Source: Ustilaginoidea virens (Eukaryota > Ascomycota > Sordariomycetes > Hypocreales > Clavicipitaceae). From it: a stretch of 64,000 nt of DNA. Numbering within the stretch: the stretch's first letter is position 1; each line of letters starts with the position of its first letter. The position numbers and the translations under genes were made by a program. This document shows, piece after piece, positions 59,809-64,000 of this stretch. The stretch is from assembly GCF_000687475.1 (NCBI RefSeq), contig NC_057316.1, positions 620,001 to 684,000 of the forward strand. The letters run 5' to 3'. A model generated the notes under the pieces. That model had not been told where the DNA came from, ran no database searches, and was given only the letters and a program-made list of their open reading frames with translations.

Positions 59809-60564
59809 TGTTAAAATCCTATAGTAGCCTACTAGGCTGCTGGCCTAATGCCTCTACTGGCCTACTAACCTTCTGGCCCTTATACCGCCTCTTTGACTTA
59901 TGGTAGTCTTACCTTAGGCCTTTGCCTTTCACCTTAAGGATTTTCAGTGGATTATTACTGTATACCAAGTAAGGTAGGCCTTGTTAAAAAAAGGTGTGGC
60001 ATTGCTAAATTAGCGTGGTGGTCTACTAGCGTGGTGGCGGCCTACTAGCGTAATGGCTAGTCCACTAGTGTGGTGGTTAGTCACTAGTATAGTAGTTAGT
60101 CACTAGCGTGGTGGCTAGTCACTAGCGTGGTGGTTGGTTACTAGTGCGGTGGTTGGGGTGGTTAGAAAGGCCGGATATAGCGGGGTTGCTGACGTATCAT
60201 ATATGTGGCATAGTAAGCATTACGGGAAGCTCTCTTACTGGCTACCTTGGATGCCTGGGCCCACCCCTCCTTTGTGTATATATAGGATAGCTTTTCCCCT
60301 TCTTCTAGATAGTTGAAGGGCAGCACAATCGAGTCTATTAATGCACTATATGCCTCTTAACTTCTTACCTTCCCTGCGTTTTCTGGTTATCTTATATTTG
60401 CCTTGCCTTTACACTTGCCCTGCTTTATAGCACTTATATAGTCTTAGGACTTAGTGAAAAATCTAGTATTTATACTAAGATTAGTTCATAGGTTGCAGAT
60501 AGTCTCGTGCTATCTAGCTAGCTAGTAAGGCTCTGCTTTTATAGTGACCTTGAGAATTGCAATA
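59809..60564 (+). repeat. 5' LTR of Copia-1 copy D
   Basis: TGTTAAAATCC to TTGCAATA, TATA box near 60277. It has more U3 subrepeats (about 60010-60165) than copy C but the same TATATGTGGCATAG-type segment near 60200. Confidence 0.9.
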
Positions 60565-61411
60565 GGTTATGAGCCCGGGTTTTTACTTCTTTGTTTTTAC
60601 CCTACCTTTTTGTGTTCACCCCTTGGTCTCTCTTGCTTATTAGTACTACTAATATAGCTATCCTTTGGTATTTTCGGCTTACCCTTATTAACTTCGGCTT
60701 ACCTATTATCACCTTTGGCTTACCCTTTGTTACTTACGGTATTACCCTGCGGCAATCAACAGCGTACCCCTACGGTAACTTATGGTATAACCTCACGGCA
60801 CTTTTAGCGTAACCTTGCGTTATTTTCGGCGTAACCTACGGCACCTACGGATTTTATAGTGTAATATCCTTTACATTATCCTACTGTATAACACCTTTTC
60901 CCCTAATGCACAACTCTTACTACACTATATAGCACCTGTTATACTCTCCCACTTATAGCACCCTTAGTACGGCACCTACGGCACCTTTTATATTACGGCA
61001 CTTATAGCACCCACGGCACCTCTGGTACTTATATTACGGCACCTACGGCACCTACTGCACTTACGGCACCTCTTATATTACGGCACCTACGGCACCCACG
61101 GCACTTACGGCACCTTTATATTACGGCACCATATAAGCACCTTGAATACTAACGTTATAAGTACGGACTTGCACAACGCCTACGGCATCTATGCTTTTAT
61201 ACTGAGACTTACCGCTATACTCTGCGGTCACCTTTTATAGTAGGCTACTAGCCACTATATTTATTGGCTGTTAAGCCAGTTGTTCGACTGTTTTACTAGC
61301 TATTTTACTAATTATTCGACTATTTTACTAGCTATTTAGCTAGTTATTCCTCTATTCTTATAACTATCGGCACCATTTTTCAATAGATTTTTTAAACCCT
61401 TTTTGCCTATA
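60565..61411 (+). repeat. Copy D primer site and leader with long minisatellite
   Basis: GGTTATGAGCCCGGG at 60565-60579 keeps the unmutated methionine-tRNA form. The TACGGCACC array (about 60951-61130) is the longest of the four copies, interspersed with TTATATTACGGCACC units that look like a higher-order repeat. Confidence 0.75.
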
Positions 61412-64000
61412 ATAGCAGAATCAGGGTCTTCTACCTATAAGGTCCCTGAATCCGATACTGAGGCTGATACCAATGCACAACTACAGCTGGATATGGACGA
61501 TATGAAATCCCAGATGAATATACTAATAGACCTTATATAGGGCCTAGTTAGTAGGCAAAATAACGATACCCAGGCTACCCAGGCTACTAATAAAAAGCCT
61601 ACTAAAGCTACTAAAGCTAGACCTTCCACTAAGACGACTACCACTAAGGATGATGATGATAAGGCTAATATTATGGAAATCGACCAACCTTCTACCCCTA
61701 TAAAATATAAGGGTAAAAAGCCTCTTTATACTATAACGGCACCAACAACAACTATCACCAACCAAATTAGTGATAGGGCTATTAAAGAATTAGCTAAGAC
61801 TGCCAACCGCTTTAAGGAGTCTCAAAAGCTAAAAAGCCCCTATAATTTCGACTAGTGGAAGCAGGCCCTTATAATACAACTCAGGGCCTTTAAAATAGCT
61901 AACTTTGTTAACGACCCCTCTATAGTAAGGCACTTTAATGAGTCTGAACAGGCCTTTCTACTACTAATGCTAAAGAATAGCTATAGTAAAGAGGCTGTAG
62001 AGGCTATAGACTGGTGTAATAACCTAAAGGAAGCTTACCTTTTGCTAGTGGCCTAGTACTGCCACTCACCAGAAGTATAGCGGGCATACTTATACCCTAC
62101 CTTTCACACCCTCACATTTACCGGTTATAAGGGCACTTTAGAGGCATTTAATAGCGAATTTAATAGCTATATCTCTCGCTTTAGGATTTTAGGTGCTAAA
62201 ATCGACTCTTTTGACTAAGTTAACTAGTACTTATAGGCTATAGAGGGGGTATTTACCCGCTAGACGGAATGCCAACGCTCTATGATTAGGGCTTATAGCG
62301 CCCAGGGTGTTATTAACAGCAGCAAATTTAACCTCCAGTATTTTATAGTTGACCTACTAAAAGAATAGCGTTCTAAGGGGTCTAATAAGGTAGCTGCTAA
62401 TAATAACCCTAAATAGCTTAAGGCTTCTAAAGACCCTAAGAAAGGGTCTGCTAATACCGCTTCTACTAATAATAGCAAGAATAATTCTACTAATAATAAG
62501 AAAAAGAAGCAGTAAAAGAAGAAGGAATAGGACTCTAATAATAACAGCAAACAGTAAGATATCGAGTCCTTTATTATAGGCAATTATAATACCTAGGATA
62601 CTAATATATCCTATTCGTCTTCTTCTTCCACTACATCTACTGATATAAGCTATAGTGCTAAATCAGGCGGTAGGACTCTAAAAGATACCCTCCTTTACGA
62701 CACAGGCTCTACTTGTCATATTATTAATAATAAGAAGCATTTCACCACTTTTCACCATTTTGAAAAGAATAATAAGCCTATAATTACTACTGGTGGTGGC
62801 CCTATTACCCCTACTGGTTGGGGCACAGCACGGTTTACTATGCTACAGGGCGTTAATCCCACCAAATGGGGTATTATAGAGCTTAAGAATGCACTATATA
62901 TTCCTGCTTTAGATATTAATATCATTAGCGGTGTAAAGCACTATACCGCTAAAGGGGTAATAATTAAAAATCAGCTTTAGTCAGCAAGCCGTAAATGCAT
63001 CGGCATTTTTAACTTTGAAAAATACGGCTTTTTCCTTCTACAGAAAGGAATAGATACACTACTTCTGCATCAACCTTGCAGCCATTATACTGTTACTAAT
63101 AGTATAATAGTAGAGGTCCCCAGCCCTACTAACCCTGCTGATTATAGTGATCCTGAAGATACCACTATTACCCCTGTTTCTACTAACTAGCCCGCTATTA
63201 TAACTAGCGATGATCTTACTACTCGGACTAGTAAGGAACCTGTAGAGGCTACTAGCCCTACTACCAACTCTCCTGCTATTACGACTAGCGAAGAACCCGC
63301 TATTACGACTAGCGAAAACCCTATAGTGGCTACTAGCCCTACTCCTGCCCCTATAGCTGCTGATACAGAATATCAGAAGCTATTACAATTAGCCGGCATT
63401 TGGCATATACGGCTAGGGCATATAGGTATTCAGCTACTTAAAAAGACCTGTGCTAATACCCCTGGTCTTCCTAACCTTAATAAGGTCAAAGATGCTGATT
63501 TTCGCTGCCTAGCCTGTATTCAGGCTAAGAAGGTTAGAAGACCTTCTAAAGATGCGATACCTAATCTAGCTAAATGCCTGGATATTATAGAAGGTGATAC
63601 TTTTGCTATATCACCTACACCATATAACAAACGACCTATTGCCCTTATATTAGTGGATAGAAAATCTCGATTCCGTTGGCTTTACTTACTGCCTAATAGG
63701 GAAGGCATTGTTATATTTAAAGTATTATAGAGCTTTATATAGAGCCTATAGGTCAGATATAGTAAAACGCCTGTTGAATTCCATTATGATAGTGGAAATG
63801 AAATCAACAAAATGCTTAGTGATTGGCTTGTCGAACAGGGCATAACTTTTAATATATTTTGCCCTTATATCTACAAATAAAACGGCCTAGCTGAGCGGTC
63901 TATTAGGGTTATAGCTGATAGGCTACGTGCTACTATGGCCTGGTTAAGGCTACTATCTAACCTCTGGTCTGCTGTAATTACTGGCGTTGTTATACTAGTA
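61412..64000 (+). pseudogene. gag-pol: Copia-1 gag-pol, copy D (partial)
   Basis: ATA at 61412 (mutated ATG) opens AESGSSTYKVPESDTEADTN. The phase is unbroken by indels to the window end. Protease DTGST at 62699-62713 is intact, including the Cys-His that follow. The longest open part is 63326-63730, with the integrase HHCC region (WHIRLGH, CLAC) and GDTFAIS. Stops appear in gag at former Gln/Trp codons, for example near 61858. It is cut by the window edge within the integrase core. Confidence 0.9.

Larger units (their letters stand above)
5770..64000 (-). mobile_element. Chromovirus G4 (Ty3/Gypsy), host of most later insertions
   Basis: The reverse-oriented element starts with its 3' LTR at 5770. 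Its pieces are 5770-5837, 20914-20926, 42178-43062, 43638-44080 and 59395-59808. Everything between is inserted DNA with matching TSDs (AAAGG, AGAAG, TTTAG, TTTAG), and Copia-1 copy D begins at 59809. Remaining content is LTR, a short 3' untranslated segment, chromodomain and integrase; the rest is right of the window. Unlike G1-G3 it has only about 70 bp between LTR/polypurine tract and the chromodomain end, so it lacks the antisense module. Confidence 0.8.
59809..64000 (+). mobile_element. Copia-1 copy D, 5' part, truncated by window edge
   Basis: 756-bp 5' LTR, primer site, leader and gag-pol as far as the integrase core. The presumed TSD GGTAT precedes it; the 3' end is off-window. Confidence 0.9.

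Noticed and set aside
1..64000. Reassigned TAG/TAA codons (alternative genetic code)
   Set aside because: Stops occur at different Gln/Trp positions in different copies of the same gene, and start codons and active sites are also mutated, so mutation rather than recoding explains them.

Overview
This window is retrotransposon-packed, gene-free DNA, most likely from a filamentous ascomycete (Pezizomycotina). The lineage is inferred from three things: the element types (Ty1/Copia, Ty3/Gypsy chromovirus, Tad/I-like LINE), a mutation pattern typical of repeat-induced point mutation (RIP; CpA to TpA on both strands, so Gln and Trp codons become TAA/TAG), and the absence of any host gene. I see no tRNA, rRNA, CRISPR array or intact host coding sequence. 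Every coding region recognised is a decayed transposon gene.

Layout: almost everything can be resolved into one nested stack using LTR ends and 5-bp target-site duplications (TSDs). Outermost is a reverse Copia-1 relic (5176-5769). A forward Copia-2 element (3337-5175, rest off the left edge) lies in it and itself holds a chromovirus, G1 (1-3336). A reverse chromovirus G4 (from 5770 to beyond the right edge) is also inserted in the relic. G4's LTR (5770-5837, 20914-20926, 42178-42353) was split twice: by forward chromovirus G2 (5838-20908, TSD AAAGG) and by reverse Copia-3 (20927-42172, TSD AGAAG). G2 holds Copia-1 copy A (11324-18753, TSD ATACT). Copia-3 holds a full-length reverse LINE (23593-30221, 15-bp TSD) and Copia-1 copy B (34251-41656, reverse, TSD TTTCT). 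G4's integrase region holds a solo LTR without RIP damage (43068-43632, TSD TTTAG), chromovirus G3 (44086-59389, reverse, TSD TTTAG) and Copia-1 copy D (59809 onward). G3 holds Copia-1 copy C (47396-54639, TSD GGTTA) and a Copia-1 solo LTR (58261-58939, TSD ATATA).

How the parts work: Copia-1 copies have 720-768 bp LTRs, a primer site complementary to the anticodon arm of a methionine tRNA (half-tRNA priming, as known for Drosophila copia), a leader with a variable 9-bp minisatellite, and one gag-pol frame of about 1,650-1,668 codons (gag, protease, integrase, RT, RNase H). Chromoviruses have LTRs of about 250 bp, gag, pol (protease, RT, RNase H, integrase) and a C-terminal chromodomain. An 11-nt stretch just after the 5' LTR is the exact complement of a stretch inside the LTR, suggesting Tf1-type self-priming.

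The least expected feature is a module of about 1.8-2.1 kb between chromodomain and 3' LTR in G1, G2 and G3, absent from G4. It carries a long open frame antisense to pol, with a Pro/Gln/Tyr-rich C-terminus, and its in-phase stops are only TAA/TAG. The G1 and G3 versions are clearly homologous. Its function is unknown.
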